Shown here piece after piece: positions 53,424-62,393 of a stretch of 64,000 nucleotides of DNA. The stretch is from positions 6,510,001 to 6,574,000 of the forward strand of contig NZ_CP046172.1 in the NCBI RefSeq assembly GCF_011801145.1, read 5' to 3'. The position numbers and the translations under genes are program-made. The DNA comes from Nocardia arthritidis. GTDB lineage: Bacteria > Actinomycetota > Actinomycetes > Mycobacteriales > Mycobacteriaceae. The notes beneath the pieces are model-generated. The model was not told the origin of the DNA and searched no databases. It saw only the letters and a program-made list of their open reading frames with translations. Every line of letters begins with the position of its first letter. Positions within the stretch are counted from its first letter, which is position 1.

Positions 53424-53725
53424 TCCAGGAGGTGTTCGATCCCCTCGCGCTCGGCGGCCACGGCGTCATCGACCTCGAGCATGGCCGAAAGCACCTCGCG
53501 TTCACCGAGTTTCGGGACGTACCACACGGTACCGGGGTCGAGTCCACGATCCAGCAATCATCCAGCCAGAAGTCGCTGGAGCGGGCCAGCATCCGGATGA
53601 CCCGCTTGACCAGACCGAGAGCCGCACGAAGTCGCTTGTTGTAGCCGGATTGCTGTGGTAGGTACGGAAACATCTCGGCCAGGTGCTTGCCGGCGTATCG
53701 CAGGACTTCGGACTTACTCGTCTAG
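53424..53725 (-). pseudogene. Degraded IS982-family transposase fragment
   Basis: Reads as RYAGKHLAEMFPYLPQQSGY, NKRLRAALGLVKRVIRMLAR, SSDFWLDDCWIVDSTPVPCG, then in another frame KLGEREVLSAMLEVDDAVAA. Both parts belong to the IS982/DDE transposase type, but the middle (after CGTSR) is deleted and the frames do not join. The N-terminal and C-terminal ends are absent. It cannot be active. Confidence 0.75.
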
Positions 53726-53794
53726 GCCCTGTGTCCTGGCGACACGCGGACCGGCCGGTCGACATCCGGGCATACGCTGAGCAAACTGGCTGGA

Positions 53795-55384
53795 GTGCAT
53801 CAGTTGGCGTTGCTCTTCGTCGTCCTGCTGGCCACCATCCTGGCGCAGCCACTCGGCAAACGCACCGGGCTCGCGCCCGCGGTGCTGATGACCGCGTTCG
53901 GCTGTGTGCTCGCGCTGATCCCGGCCGTACCGGATATCCGGATCGAGCCGAAACTGATACTGCCCTTGGTATTGCCGCCGCTGCTCTACGCCTCGGCGCG
54001 GCGCACCTCGTGGCGGCAGTTCGCGGAGAACTGGGGCGCGATCTCGCTGCGCGCCGTCGGACTGGTGCTGGCCACCGCGGCGGGAGTCGGGATCGCCTTC
54101 CACGCCGGGGTGCCGACGGTTCCGGTGGCCGCCGCCGTCGCGCTCGGCGCGCTCGTCGCCCCGCCCGATCCGGTGGCGGTCACCGCGCTCGCCGGCCGAC
54201 TCGGCCTGCCGCGACGGCTGGTCTCGGTGCTGGAGGGCGAGGGCCTGTTCAACGACGTCACGGCGATCGTCATCTACACCATCGCGATCGAGGTGGTGGT
54301 CACCGGGAAATTCTCCGTGGCGGGCGCGGTCTGGGATTTCCTGGTGTCGGCGGTGGTCGCCGTCGTGGTCGGGCTGGTACTCGGCTGGACCGGAAGCAGG
54401 CTCATGGCGCGGCTGTCGGAGGCCACCTGGCAGGTGGCGCTCGGGCTGCTGCTGCCCTTCGCCGCGTACGGCATCGCCGAGGCGTTCGGCGGCTCCGCGG
54501 TGCTTTCGGTGCTCGTGTGCGCGCTGTATTTGACCGATGCCGCAACGGATTTCAGCGACAGCGATTACCGGCTGGTCGGCGACTCGTTCTGGGAGATCAC
54601 CGAAATGCTGGTCACCGGTTTCGCATTCGGCCTCATCGGGCTGGAGCTGAGCACGGTGCTGCGCGACGCCGGACCGGATTGGCCGCGCTTCCTCGGCTCC
54701 GCCGGGCTCGTCATCGCGGTCGTGGTGCTGCTGCGGCTGGCCTGGCTGCTCGCCACCTGGGCCATCTTCCGAACCGCTTGGCGCAGAAGGGAAGCCGACG
54801 AACCCTACACCTGGCGGGAGACCGTCGTCACCTGGTGGGCCGGGATGCGCGGGGTGGCCACCGTCGCGCTCGCGCTGGCCGTCCCGTTCAGCACCGATGC
54901 CGGTGCGCCGTTTCCGCGCCGCAGCGAAATCCTCTTCTGCGCCTTCGCCGTCGTGCTGTTCACCCTGCTCGTCCAGGGCACGACGCTGCCCGCGGTGGTG
55001 CGGATCACCGGTGTGCACGCCGACACCGAGGCCGAGCGAGAACTGGAGCGGCGCTTGTGGAATCGCGTACTCGGCGCCGAACTGGACCGGCTCAAGGAGA
55101 TCGCCGCCGCCGAGCGGCTGCCCGACGAGGTCTACGAACGCCTGCGCGACGGCTTCGAACGCAGGCTCGCCCAAGCCGATCCCGGCGCCGCCGACTCCAA
55201 CGCCAAACTCAATACCGAGCGCACCCTGCGCTTCACCAAGCGGATGCGCGCCATCACGAACGATGTACTCGAGGCCGGACGCACCGAGGCGCTGACGGCC
55301 CGGCGGGAGCCCGGTGTCCCACCGGATGTGGTCGACCGGGTCATGCGCCGCCTCGACCTGCGTGCGGGCGGCGGCATGCCGTGA
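53795..55384 (+). CDS. Na+/H+ antiporter (CPA1/NhaP type)
   Basis: A 529-residue transporter. About 12 membrane segments fill residues 1-400; the ion-binding LVAPPDPVAVTALAGRLGLP (DP pair) and VSVLEGEGLFNDVTAIVIYT (ND pair) mark CPA1 antiporters. A C-terminal helical cytoplasmic domain follows. It exchanges sodium or potassium for protons. GTG 53795 is used. It is close to the right end of the inverted-repeat segment. Confidence 0.88.
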   Translation: MHQLALLFVVLLATILAQPLGKRTGLAPAVLMTAFGCVLALIPAVPDIRIEPKLILPLVLPPLLYASARRTSWRQFAENWGAISLRAVGLVLATAAGVGIAFHAGVPTVPVAAAVALGALVAPPDPVAVTALAGRLGLPRRLVSVLEGEGLFNDVTAIVIYTIAIEVVVTGKFSVAGAVWDFLVSAVVAVVVGLVLGWTGSRLMARLSEATWQVALGLLLPFAAYGIAEAFGGSAVLSVLVCALYLTDAATDFSDSDYRLVGDSFWEITEMLVTGFAFGLIGLELSTVLRDAGPDWPRFLGSAGLVIAVVVLLRLAWLLATWAIFRTAWRRREADEPYTWRETVVTWWAGMRGVATVALALAVPFSTDAGAPFPRRSEILFCAFAVVLFTLLVQGTTLPAVVRITGVHADTEAERELERRLWNRVLGAELDRLKEIAAAERLPDEVYERLRDGFERRLAQADPGAADSNAKLNTERTLRFTKRMRAITNDVLEAGRTEALTARREPGVPPDVVDRVMRRLDLRAGGGMP

Positions 55385-55429
55385 CTCGCGAGACATGAAT
55401 CCTGTTGGGCCGCAGTAGATCCGGTGGTA

Positions 55430-56164
55430 TCAGGTGGCATCGCTGACGCAGTATCCCCACGGGCCGATCGCGAGCCGGAAGGTCAGCGCCTGGCGGTACC
55501 TGGAGCCGACCGGAACCGTGATGTTCCAACCACCGTGGTCCGCGTCCAGCACGGTCGACTTGCCTTCGTCGAATGCGTCGGCGCCGGTGACCTTTCCGGG
55601 ATTGTCGGCCAATGGTGAACCGGAGCAGACGAGCGGGTATTTGTCCTCGGTGTCGTCCCGGTTCACCGGTGACGCGGTCCTACGACCGAGGTAGCGGTGC
55701 AGCGCGTAGCGGGCGTCGATCGAGTCCAGTTCGCGGAGGGGTCCCGCGCTCACCCACGGACACGCGTAACCAGAGGCGATTTCGTCGCGGTAGAGGTGAA
55801 CGGTCCTGGTCGGGCCTTCCCAAGTGACCTTGAACTGCTTGTCGCGGCCGGGTTGCGCCAGTGCCGCGAGGATTCCATCCTTGTCGCCGTACATCTCCCG
55901 GGCGTGCGATGGTTCGATGGTCCAGCAGTTGCGGATCAGCCGGTCGAAATCACCGCCGACGAGATCGCGAGCCCACGGCTGGATCGCCTGCGCCGCAGCC
56001 GGATTGCCGGGCACCGCACCGACCGGCACGGTGGCCTGCGGCGCGCCCTGCGCGGCCGAATCCGGCTGCGGCAGAGACGATTCTGTGGTCCGGTTGTCGC
56101 CGCAGGCGGTCAGCAGCGCACAAGTCGCCAGCGCGAGGAATCCGGCTGCTCGAATGTTGTTCAT
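55430..56164 (-). CDS. Lipoprotein, paralogue A
   Basis: A 244-residue protein with a lipobox (CALLTAC, lipid Cys21). Mature part: AIQPWARDLVGGDFDRLIRN then CWTIEPSHAREMYGDKDGIL, DEIASGYACPWVSAG, then YALHRYLGRRTASPVNRDD. Six extracellular cysteines are shared with the neighbouring gene. No family is recognised. Tandem 15-base repeats lie 34 bases upstream. Confidence 0.75.
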   Translation of the reverse strand: MNNIRAAGFLALATCALLTACGDNRTTESSLPQPDSAAQGAPQATVPVGAVPGNPAAAQAIQPWARDLVGGDFDRLIRNCWTIEPSHAREMYGDKDGILAALAQPGRDKQFKVTWEGPTRTVHLYRDEIASGYACPWVSAGPLRELDSIDARYALHRYLGRRTASPVNRDDTEDKYPLVCSGSPLADNPGKVTGADAFDEGKSTVLDADHGGWNITVPVGSRYRQALTFRLAIGPWGYCVSDAT

Positions 56165-56197
56165 GGACCGAAGTTAGCCGCGAAATGCCCTGCACCA

Positions 56198-56227
56198 CAG
56201 GACGATACAATTCAGGACGACACAATT
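56198..56227. repeat. Tandem 15-bp direct repeat upstream of a lipoprotein gene
   Basis: CAGGACGATACAATT (56198-56212) directly followed by CAGGACGACACAATT (56213-56227). It lies 34 bases upstream of the 55430-56164 gene and could be a paired activator site or overlap the promoter. Confidence 0.6.
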
Positions 56228-56272
56228 GGGGCCAAAGTAATCCTGAGATCGATCGGCTGATCGAATACCGGA

Positions 56273-57100
56273 TCAGGCGGCGAGATCCTTGATGCAGTAA
56301 CCGTCCTGGCTCACGGTCAGCGCGAAGGTGATCGTCTGCGCCGCGCCCGCCGCATCGGTCACCGGAACGGTCACCGCGACCTCGGCGTGCGGGCCGGACC
56401 GTGAGGTGATCCGGTCGGCCGCGAAAGCGGTTATGCCCGGCAGGATTCCGGGTTTTCCTAGCAGTGGTGAATCCAGGCAGACGAGCCGATACTTCGCCTC
56501 GACATCGTCGGGGTTCACCGGTGCACCGATCAGGCGGGACAGATACCGGCGGACCACATAACGCGCATCGGCCTCGCCGTAGATCGCATCGGATCCGGCT
56601 CGGATCACCCGCGGGCACGCGTAACCGGAGGCGATCTCGTTGCGCTGCAGGTGAACCGTCTCCACCGGACCCCGCCAGATCACCGCGAACTGCCCGTCGA
56701 CGCCACGCCGGGCCAGCGCGGCGAGAATACCGTCCCTGTCCGCGTACATCGTCCGGGCGAGATCCGGTTCGATGGTCCAACAGTTGCGGATCAACCGGTC
56801 GATTTCGCCGCCCGCGAGATCACGCGCCCAGGGCTGTATCGCCTTGACGGCATCGGCATTGCCCGGTACCTCGCCGATCGTCACCGCGGCCGGGTTCGGG
56901 CTGGACGCCGCACCGGTGGGCGAATCCGGCTGCGCGGCAGTCGATGTCGGCGATCCAGCGGGTCGCCCGTCGTGCGCGCCGCAGGCGGTGAGTACGACGC
57001 ACGCGGCAACAGCACCGATCTTGCCGACAATCCATCGCCGAGATGTACCGGCCCGATGCGGAAGGCGCGCGGTACCTGGCTCGCTGGCAAAATCGCTCAC
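56273..57100 (-). CDS. Lipoprotein, paralogue B
   Basis: A 275-residue relative of the adjacent gene: AIQPWARDLAGGEIDRLIRN, CWTIEPDLARTMYADRDGIL and NEIASGYACP all match. A longer N-terminus (about 25 residues) precedes the membrane segment VGKIGAVAACVVLTAC, which ends in a lipobox Cys. The two are a tandem duplication that has diverged. The function is unknown. Confidence 0.75.
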   Translation of the reverse strand: MSDFASEPGTARLPHRAGTSRRWIVGKIGAVAACVVLTACGAHDGRPAGSPTSTAAQPDSPTGAASSPNPAAVTIGEVPGNADAVKAIQPWARDLAGGEIDRLIRNCWTIEPDLARTMYADRDGILAALARRGVDGQFAVIWRGPVETVHLQRNEIASGYACPRVIRAGSDAIYGEADARYVVRRYLSRLIGAPVNPDDVEAKYRLVCLDSPLLGKPGILPGITAFAADRITSRSGPHAEVAVTVPVTDAAGAAQTITFALTVSQDGYCIKDLAA

Positions 57101-57186
57101 CAGGCGACGTTAGCCGGGCGATGGCACTCGGGCCAACGAACTCGCGCCGCCACATCGGCTTCCGGGTTACGGCCCCGCAAGCGAAC

Positions 57187-58068
57187 TTATGCGACGGCGT
57201 CGTCGGCTTCCAGCGCATAGCCGGCCGACAGTTCCGCGTGATCCGAGGTGTCCTTCAGATCGACGCCGGACCGCCCGAGCCGTCGCGCGCCGGATACCAA
57301 GCCCGCCACCACTTTCGCGGCGTGCACGTAGCCGAGGCCCGCCGGTGGATGGATATTCGAGACACAGTTGCGCTCGGCGTCGGTGCGGCCGGGCCGCGGA
57401 CGGTGGGTGAGGTAGATGCCGAGGCTGGCCGCCACCGACAGTCCCGGACGTTCCCCGATGAGGACGAGCACCGTATCGACGCCCATCGCCGCACCGATGT
57501 GATCGCCGAGCGCTACCCGCGCCTGGGTCGCGATAACCGGTGTCGCCAGGGTGTAGCGACGGCCCAGCTCGCCCATCAACGCCTCGAGTGTCGGCACACC
57601 GTGCTCGGCCAGCGCCTGCGGCGACAATCCGTCCGCGAGTACGAACCCGACCTCGGCCCGGCTGCGCCCGACCGCCGAAAGTCCGCGTCCCGGAAAGGTT
57701 CCCGGCTCCACCGGCAATCGGCCGAGATCGGGTCTGCGCAGGTATTCGGCGCGGTCCATGGCGCGGCTGCGCACATGCGCCGGATTGCCGAGCCCGAGCG
57801 CGGCGACGCGTTCGGCCAGCCCGGCCACGTCCAGCGGCGCGTGCACCGCGTCCCGCGCGGCCGCGTGCGCGGCCCGGAACTCGAGCAACCCGGCGGTGGG
57901 CACCGCGTCACCGGAGCGGCCGAGCCCGATCCTGGCCTGGGTGGTCCACCGAAGTTCTCGCCAGAAGTCTTGTGCCGCAACCTTTTCCGGAACCACCGTA
58001 GCTTCCGGCATCGCCTCTCCCGCGTGCGAGTCCGAAAAACGAGGCCGCAGCGACACTTTCGCGTTCAT
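57187..58068 (-). CDS. eutC: Ethanolamine ammonia-lyase small subunit
   Basis: A 293-residue EutC: TQARIGLGRSGDAVPTAGLL, VGFVLADGLSPQALAEHG, VLIGERPGLSVAASLGIYLT and ERNCVSNIHPPAGLGY, the standard cobalamin-contacting parts. It forms the B12-dependent enzyme with EutB that turns ethanolamine into acetaldehyde and ammonia. It overlaps eutB by four bases (ATGA). Confidence 0.93.
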   Translation of the reverse strand: MNAKVSLRPRFSDSHAGEAMPEATVVPEKVAAQDFWRELRWTTQARIGLGRSGDAVPTAGLLEFRAAHAAARDAVHAPLDVAGLAERVAALGLGNPAHVRSRAMDRAEYLRRPDLGRLPVEPGTFPGRGLSAVGRSRAEVGFVLADGLSPQALAEHGVPTLEALMGELGRRYTLATPVIATQARVALGDHIGAAMGVDTVLVLIGERPGLSVAASLGIYLTHRPRPGRTDAERNCVSNIHPPAGLGYVHAAKVVAGLVSGARRLGRSGVDLKDTSDHAELSAGYALEADDAVA

Positions 58069-59477
58069 CGCGCACCCGCCAGTGCCCGTAGCGGCGAGAC
58101 GTGCGGTTCGATCGGCACCACCCGCCCACCCGCGTCGAGCATGCCGAGACGGTCCAGCCACGCGGCGAATTCCGGTGCGGGACGCAGGTTCAGCACGCGG
58201 CGGGCGTAGAGGGCGTCGTGGAAACCGAGGCTCTGGTAGCCCAGCATGACGTCGTCGGCGCCGGGCACCGCGATGACGAAGGCGACACCGGCCGCGCCGA
58301 GCAGGGTGAGCAGGGTATCCATATCGTCCTGGTCGGCCTCGGCGTGGTTGGTGTAGCAGACGTCGACGCCCATCGGCAGGCCGAGCAGTTTGCCGCAGAA
58401 GTGATCCTCCAGCCCGGCCCGGATGATCTGCTTGCCGTCGTAGAGGTATTCCGGGCCGATGAAGCCGACGACGGTGTTCACCAGCAGCGGCCGCAGCTCC
58501 CGCGCGACGGCGTACGCCCGCGCCTCCAAGGTCTGCTGGTCGACCGGCTTGTCGTCGGTGCCCAGATGCGCGCCCGCCGACAGCGCGGAGCCCTGGCCGG
58601 TTTCCAGATACATCACGTTGTCGCCGACGGTGCCGCGGCGCAGCGACCGGCCCGCGGCGTCGGCCTCCCGCAACAGCGAAAGGTTCACGCCGAAACCGGC
58701 ATTCGCGCCCTCGGTCCCGGCGACGGATTGGAACACCAGATCCACCGGCGCACCGGATTCGATCAACCCGACGGTCGTGGTGACATGCGAAAGCACACAG
58801 GACTGGGTCGGGATGTCGAAGCGCACCCGCACCTCGTCGAGCAGGCGCAGCAGATCGGCGGTGGCCCTCGGCGAATCCGTGGCCGGATTGATGCCGATCA
58901 CCGCGTCACCGCAGCCGAGCAGCAGCCCGTCGAGGATGGCCGCGGCGACACCGCGCGGATCGTCGGTGGGATGGTTGGGCTGTAATCGCGTCGCGAGCGT
59001 GCCGGGCAGGCCGATGGTGGTCCGGAAACCGGACCGCACCTCGACCGCCCTGGCCACCGCGATCAGATCCTGGTTGCGCATGATCTTGCTTACCGCGGCC
59101 ACCATCTCCGGTGTCAGTCCGGGCGCGACCGACGCCAGCGTCGCCGCCGCGTCGTCCCGCGCGGCGACGGTGAGCAGCCAATCCCGCAGCCCACCCACCG
59201 TCAGATGCGAAATCGGTTGGAAGGCAAGACGATCGTGACTGTCGATGATCAGCCGGGTGATCTCGTCGGTTTCGTAGGGCACCACCGGGTCGCGCAGAAA
59301 TGTGGTGAGCGGCAGGTCGGCGAGCGCCCACTGCGCGGCCGCCCGCTCGGCATCCGATCCGGCCGCGCAACCCGCCAGCTGATCACCGCTGCGCAGCGGG
59401 GTCGCCTTGGCGAGCAGTTCGACCAGTCCGTTGAAAACATATGCGGTGCCGCCGAGTCGCTGCACATACCGGGTCAT
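58065..59477 (-). CDS. eutB: Ethanolamine ammonia-lyase large subunit
   Basis: A 470-residue TIM-barrel: GDAVIGINPATDSPRATADL, PTQSCVLSHVTTTVGLIESG, LETGQGSALSAGAHLGTDDK, GFIGPEYLYDGKQIIRAGLE, CYTNHAEADQDDMDTLLTLL, as in E. coli EutB. It binds adenosylcobalamin. AGGAG precedes ATG 59477. No microcompartment, reactivase (eutA) or permease gene is nearby. Confidence 0.95.
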   Translation of the reverse strand: MTRYVQRLGGTAYVFNGLVELLAKATPLRSGDQLAGCAAGSDAERAAAQWALADLPLTTFLRDPVVPYETDEITRLIIDSHDRLAFQPISHLTVGGLRDWLLTVAARDDAAATLASVAPGLTPEMVAAVSKIMRNQDLIAVARAVEVRSGFRTTIGLPGTLATRLQPNHPTDDPRGVAAAILDGLLLGCGDAVIGINPATDSPRATADLLRLLDEVRVRFDIPTQSCVLSHVTTTVGLIESGAPVDLVFQSVAGTEGANAGFGVNLSLLREADAAGRSLRRGTVGDNVMYLETGQGSALSAGAHLGTDDKPVDQQTLEARAYAVARELRPLLVNTVVGFIGPEYLYDGKQIIRAGLEDHFCGKLLGLPMGVDVCYTNHAEADQDDMDTLLTLLGAAGVAFVIAVPGADDVMLGYQSLGFHDALYARRVLNLRPAPEFAAWLDRLGMLDAGGRVVPIEPHVSPLRALAGAR

Positions 59478-59637
59478 GGAACTCCTAGATCCGCGAGCAA
59501 GATCGGATCAATTCTTCGCGGCGTTTGTTGCCCGGACGTGACCCGACGTTACGGGCGAGGTCCCAGGTCGGTGACGAGGCACACAGCGGAGGCGCGTCGA
59601 GGGTGGCGCGACGCCGCGAACACGGCACACTGGCAGA

Positions 59638-60498
59638 GTGGTTGCCCCCGTTTCGACACGGCTTCGGACTCCCTGGACCCAGACCATCGATCTGGGTGCG
59701 GAGCTGCAGGCCGCGCAGGAATGGCTGCGCCGTCCGGCCCTGTGGCGCCGGGTGCTGCCGGCGATACGCACGCACCTTTCGGCCGCGCCGGCCAGCACCG
59801 CGTACGCGTTCACGCTGTTCGTCACCTGGTGGACGCTGCGCGGACTCGGCGACGCCATCGAACGCAGGCTGATCTTCTCCGCGTCCACCAACCTCTACAA
59901 CATGCGGCACAACCCGATTCAGGTGCTGGTGGCCTCGGCCTTCTGGACCGACGGCGGGTTCCCGTGGACCACCATCATCAGCTTTCTCATCGTGATGGCC
60001 GCCGCCGAACGCTGGCTCGGCACCAGCCGCTGGATCCTGCTGTTCGCCACCGGGCACGTCGGCGCGACGCTGCTCACCGTCACCGGCATCGCACGGGCCA
60101 TCGAGCTGAACCTGATCCCGCACAAAATCAGCTACGCCTCCGATGTCGGCACCAGCTACGGGTTCACCGCGGTGCTCGCCGCGCTCGCCTTCCGCTTCAC
60201 CGGGCTGGTCCGGCTGGCCTGGGCGGGCACCCTGTTCGTCGTGCTCGTCGTCTCCGCCTGGCGCGCACCGAATTTCACCAACTACGGCCACCTGAGCGCC
60301 GCGGCGATCGGATTCCTCGCCGCGCTGCTGGCGGTGACGTTCTGGCACTGGATCGATCGGGCGGCGGCGCGGCGCCGGGAGGCCAGGCAGTCACGCGACG
60401 GCGCATCGGCCGCGACCGGCGAGATATCGGCGGACGACTTCGATCAGAACAGCGTCGGTGCGGTGCGGGGCGGCATCGGGAGGAACGGATCCGGCTGA
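59638..60498 (+). CDS. Rhomboid-like membrane protein
   Basis: A 286-residue protein with about six membrane segments (from residue 47). A rhomboid-like Ser is in DVGTSYGFTAVLAAL and a His in NYGHLSAAAIGFLAAL, the order and spacing of the rhomboid Ser-His dyad. The usual GxSG reads GTSYG, so activity is uncertain. A disordered tail of about 40 residues ends it. GTG 59638 is used. It is divergent from eutB. Confidence 0.7.
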   Translation: MVAPVSTRLRTPWTQTIDLGAELQAAQEWLRRPALWRRVLPAIRTHLSAAPASTAYAFTLFVTWWTLRGLGDAIERRLIFSASTNLYNMRHNPIQVLVASAFWTDGGFPWTTIISFLIVMAAAERWLGTSRWILLFATGHVGATLLTVTGIARAIELNLIPHKISYASDVGTSYGFTAVLAALAFRFTGLVRLAWAGTLFVVLVVSAWRAPNFTNYGHLSAAAIGFLAALLAVTFWHWIDRAAARRREARQSRDGASAATGEISADDFDQNSVGAVRGGIGRNGSG

Positions 60499-60534
60499 GC
60501 CGGGCTATCCCGCTCGCCGAAGCCGCTCGACCCG

Positions 60535-61716
60535 TCAGGAATCGACCGTGGGCCGTATCCGCCGCTGCGCCAACTGCACGACCGGCTCGACCAGGCGCGC
60601 GGCGACCGGACCCAGTATCGCCATCAGCAGGACGTAGGCCGAGGCGAGCGCCGCCAGATCACCGCTGACGGTGCCGGAGGCCACCGCCAATCCGGCGATG
60701 ACGATGGAGAATTCGCCGCGCGCGATCAACGCGGCGCCCGCGCGGGCCCGGCCCATCCGCCGGATGCCCTGCCTGCTGGCCGCCCACCATCCGGTCGCCG
60801 TCTTGGTCAGCACGGTCAGGATCGCCAGCGCGACCGCCCAGCCGAGCACCGGCGGTATGGCACGCGGATCGGTGCCGAAACCGAAGGCGACGAAGAAGAT
60901 CGCCGCGAACAGATCCCGCAGCGGCTCCAGCAGTTTCGTCGCCTCGTGCGCCGTCGAACCGGAGATGGCGATGCCGAGCAGGAACGCGCCGACCGCCGCC
61001 GACACGTTCAACGAGGAGGCGACGCCGGCCACCAGCAGCGCCGCGCCGAGCAGCTTGAGCAGGAACACCTCGCGGTCGGCGCTGTCGACGATCGCGGATA
61101 CGTAGCGGCCGTACCGCAACGCCACCACGAGCACCACGGTGACCGTGACCAGCGCGATGGCCACCGCCTTCAACCCGGTGAGGAAGCTGAGCCCGGCCAG
61201 GACGGTGGTGAGGATCGGCAGATAGGCCGCCATCGCCAGATCCTCGAATACCAGGATCGACAGGATCACCGGGGTTTCCCGGTTACCGAGCCGCCCGAGA
61301 TCGTTGAGCACCTTGGCCACGATCCCGGATGACGAGATATAGGTGACCCCGGCCATCGTGATGGCGCCGTTGAGGCCCCAGCCGAGCATCAGCGCGACCA
61401 CCGCTCCCGGTGTCGCGTTGGCGACGATGTCGACCAGACCCGCCGCCCAGGAGCGGCGCAGACCGGTCATCAACTCGGCGGCCGTGTATTCCAGGCCGAG
61501 CAGCAAAAGCAGTAGGACGACGCCGATTTCGCCCGCGAGATGGGCGAATTGGTCGGCGGCGTCGAGTTCGATGATGCCGCCCTTACCGAAGGCGAGGCCG
61601 CCGAGTAGGTAGAGCGGAATCGGGGACACGCCGAAGCGACCTGCTACTCGCCCCATCATTCCGAGGGCGAAGAGGACCGCTCCGAGCTCTATGAAGGCGA
61701 GCGCGGTTTCCTGCAC
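60535..61716 (-). CDS. khtU: Cation:proton antiporter membrane subunit (CPA2, KhtU-like)
   Basis: A 393-residue membrane protein with about 12 segments: LYLLGGLAFGKGGIIELDAA, YISSSGIVAKVLNDLGRLGN, FEDLAMAAYLPILTTVLAGL, and SAAVGAFLLGIAISGSTAHE, as in KefB/KhtU exchangers. It moves K+ (or NH4+) out for H+. The start is GTG 61716. It lies 5 bases after the regulatory subunit, so they form an operon. Confidence 0.85.
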   Translation of the reverse strand: MQETALAFIELGAVLFALGMMGRVAGRFGVSPIPLYLLGGLAFGKGGIIELDAADQFAHLAGEIGVVLLLLLLGLEYTAAELMTGLRRSWAAGLVDIVANATPGAVVALMLGWGLNGAITMAGVTYISSSGIVAKVLNDLGRLGNRETPVILSILVFEDLAMAAYLPILTTVLAGLSFLTGLKAVAIALVTVTVVLVVALRYGRYVSAIVDSADREVFLLKLLGAALLVAGVASSLNVSAAVGAFLLGIAISGSTAHEATKLLEPLRDLFAAIFFVAFGFGTDPRAIPPVLGWAVALAILTVLTKTATGWWAASRQGIRRMGRARAGAALIARGEFSIVIAGLAVASGTVSGDLAALASAYVLLMAILGPVAARLVEPVVQLAQRRIRPTVDS

Positions 61717-61721
61717 GAGAT

Positions 61722-62204
61722 TCAGCCGTGGGTCAGGATCTTCGCGGCCGCGTCGAGTCCGTCGGGTGTGCCGACCACCACGAGCAGATCATCGTCGGCG
61801 AAGGTGAAATCGGGGCCCGGCGACGGATGCAACTGCCCGGCGCGCATCACCGCGACGATGGATACCTTTGTCCTGGTTCGCATCTGGGTTTCGCCGAGGG
61901 TGCGTCCCGCATACGGCGAGCTCTCGGCGATGGGTAGCTGGCGGGTGGTGATCCCGGGTAGGTCGCGGTGGTCCTCGCGCAGCTGGGCCACCAGCTGCGG
62001 CGCACCGAGCAGGTTGGCGAGCACCGCGGCCTCGTCGGAGGTCAGCTGGATCTGTGCGGCGCAGGCATCCGGGTCGTCGGATTTGGAGACTATGAGATCG
62101 ATGGCGCCGTCGCGGTGGTCCACCACGCCGATCCGGCGGCCGGACCGCACCTGGAAGTCCTTCCGCACACCAATTCCGGGCAAAGCGGTCACGTCGACGT
62201 TCAC
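61722..62204 (-). CDS. khtT: Antiporter regulatory subunit with RCK_C domain (KhtT-like)
   Basis: A 160-residue cytoplasmic protein. The N-terminal half is VTALPGIGVRKDFQVRSGRR and VVDHRDGAIDLIV; the C-terminal RCK_C (TrkA_C) domain has TLGETQMRTRTKVSIVAVMR and FADDDLLVVVGTPDGLD. KhtT controls KhtU through pH and c-di-AMP in Bacillus. GTG 62204 is used. A dispersed repeat lies just upstream. Confidence 0.83.
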   Translation of the reverse strand: MNVDVTALPGIGVRKDFQVRSGRRIGVVDHRDGAIDLIVSKSDDPDACAAQIQLTSDEAAVLANLLGAPQLVAQLREDHRDLPGITTRQLPIAESSPYAGRTLGETQMRTRTKVSIVAVMRAGQLHPSPGPDFTFADDDLLVVVGTPDGLDAAAKILTHG

Positions 62205-62216
62205 GTAACCAGCCTA

Positions 62217-62280
62217 ATGGGCGCTGCCGGCGGAGCCGTCCGCAGCCCGCGCATGGCCGGAGCGAAGGCGGAGGTACGCC
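62217..62280 (-). repeat. Dispersed 64-bp intergenic repeat, copy B
   Basis: Read on the minus strand it begins GCGTACCTCCGC and matches copy A (14321-14384) apart from about five or six positions. It lies 12 bases upstream of the khtT start, so it may be in the leader. Confidence 0.75.
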
Positions 62281-62393
62281 TAACGGTTGCTTTACTTTGT
62301 TCGGCATTCGGCGCGTAAACGCACGTCAGCGGTTCGGGGCGCTCATCATTTCGGCGGACCCGCCCGCCGCGCCGGGTGTGCTGAGATGGTGCG

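Larger units (their letters stand above)
52721..53725. mobile_element. 1,005-bp segment bounded by 19-bp perfect inverted repeats
   Basis: CTAGACGAGTAAGTCCGAA at 52721-52739 is repeated exactly in inverted orientation at 53707-53725. Inside are a lower-GC stretch, a secreted-protein gene and a decayed IS982-type transposase fragment. The size is that of a small insertion sequence. No target duplication is obvious at the flanks. The right copy runs into transposase-like coding sequence, so the repeats may be derived from the insertion sequence itself. Confidence 0.6.

Noticed and set aside
53683..55398. Two long alternative frames over the antiporter gene
   Set aside because: Both are Arg/Ala/Gly-rich shadows; the 53795-55384 frame gives a standard CPA1 antiporter.
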